Assembly: GCA_039908285.1 (NCBI GenBank)
Contig: JAMOBE010000101.1
Span: forward strand, 1 to 14,115
Length of the DNA: 14,115 bases
From: JAMOBE01 sp039908285
Lineage (GTDB): Bacteria > Pseudomonadota > Alphaproteobacteria > Rhodospirillales > Rhodospirillaceae
Reading direction: 5' to 3'
A model generated the notes under the pieces. That model worked only from the letters and a program-made list of their open reading frames with translations, was not told the origin of the DNA and made no database searches. Shown one piece after another: positions 14,012 to 14,115 of this stretch. A program made the translations under genes and the position numbers. Every line of letters begins with the position of its first letter. The first letter of the stretch is position 1.

Positions 14012-14115
14012 TCAGGGGGCGGCGACGAGCTGGGCAAGATTGGGGATGTGTTCGCCGCAGACACCCAGACGGCTTCCCAGGTAGTCCCAGAATGAGACGC
14101 CGAGCTTGCCGCACG
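14012..14115 (-). CDS. C-terminal fragment, possibly a transposase (5' end beyond window)
   Basis: Thirty-three codons run from the right edge to TGA at 14014-14012: CGKLGVSFWDYLGSRLGVCG, then EHIPNLAQLVAAP. The LGVSFWDYLGSRL stretch resembles C-terminal ends I associate with transposases in alphaproteobacteria, but 33 residues are too few to name a family. It lies in host DNA beyond the attachment site. Position 13951-14011 between the tRNA fragment and this stop shows nothing else. Confidence 0.4.
   Translation of the reverse strand, partial: CGKLGVSFWDYLGSRLGVCGEHIPNLAQLVAAP

Overview
The window is most of the right-hand part of an integrated prophage in a GC-rich proteobacterium. Codon use, the style of the integrase and phage proteins, and the tRNA-Thr(CGU) target suggest an alphaproteobacterium, perhaps Rhodospirillales; that placement is inference from composition and remembered family resemblance, not a search. 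The right border is visible. A 48-nt stretch at 13903-13950 is the 3' part of a tRNA-Thr(CGU) gene without its 5' half, so prophage DNA lies to its left and host DNA to its right. The host flank ends in what may be the C-terminus of a transposase, cut by the window edge. The left end of the prophage, with the rebuilt full tRNA and the tail and lysis genes, lies outside the window.

Layout from right to left. The integration module (about 12485-13950) has the attachment core, two sets of short repeats that look like integrase or excisionase arm sites, and a P4-type tyrosine integrase on the minus strand. A plus-strand island follows (11307-12374): a Cro/C1-type regulator and a NYN-domain (PIN-like) putative ribonuclease. 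Between 11208 and 11306 is an AT-rich divergent control region with repeated and palindromic motifs. Everything further left is on the minus strand: two unrecognised small early genes (10995-11207 and 10187-10888) separated by a perfect dyad; an unrecognised 244-aa protein with its own promoter and bracketed by hairpins (9228-9962); a likely early/replication run of an AlpA/excisionase-like DNA-binding protein, a 121-aa protein, a winged-helix replication initiator and a TOPRIM primase-helicase (5916-9151); then the packaging and head genes, namely a Nu1-like small terminase, a lambda gpA-like large terminase, a lambda-type portal, and a prohead protease fused to a major capsid protein that runs off the left edge.

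How the genes work together. The replication genes follow lambda O/P logic: the initiator gene contains five copies of an 18-bp dyad iteron next to a relatively AT-rich stretch, and the helicase gene follows directly. Head genes overlap by ATGA or a few bases, indicating translational coupling. The most notable observations are the intragenic iteron array (candidate prophage origin), the NYN-nuclease gene in the non-essential slot between regulator and integrase, the self-contained gene at 9228-9962, and a capsid gene whose C-terminus stops resembling its family next to a perfect 14-bp inverted repeat, possibly the end of an inserted element. I see no CRISPR array, rRNA or complete tRNA.
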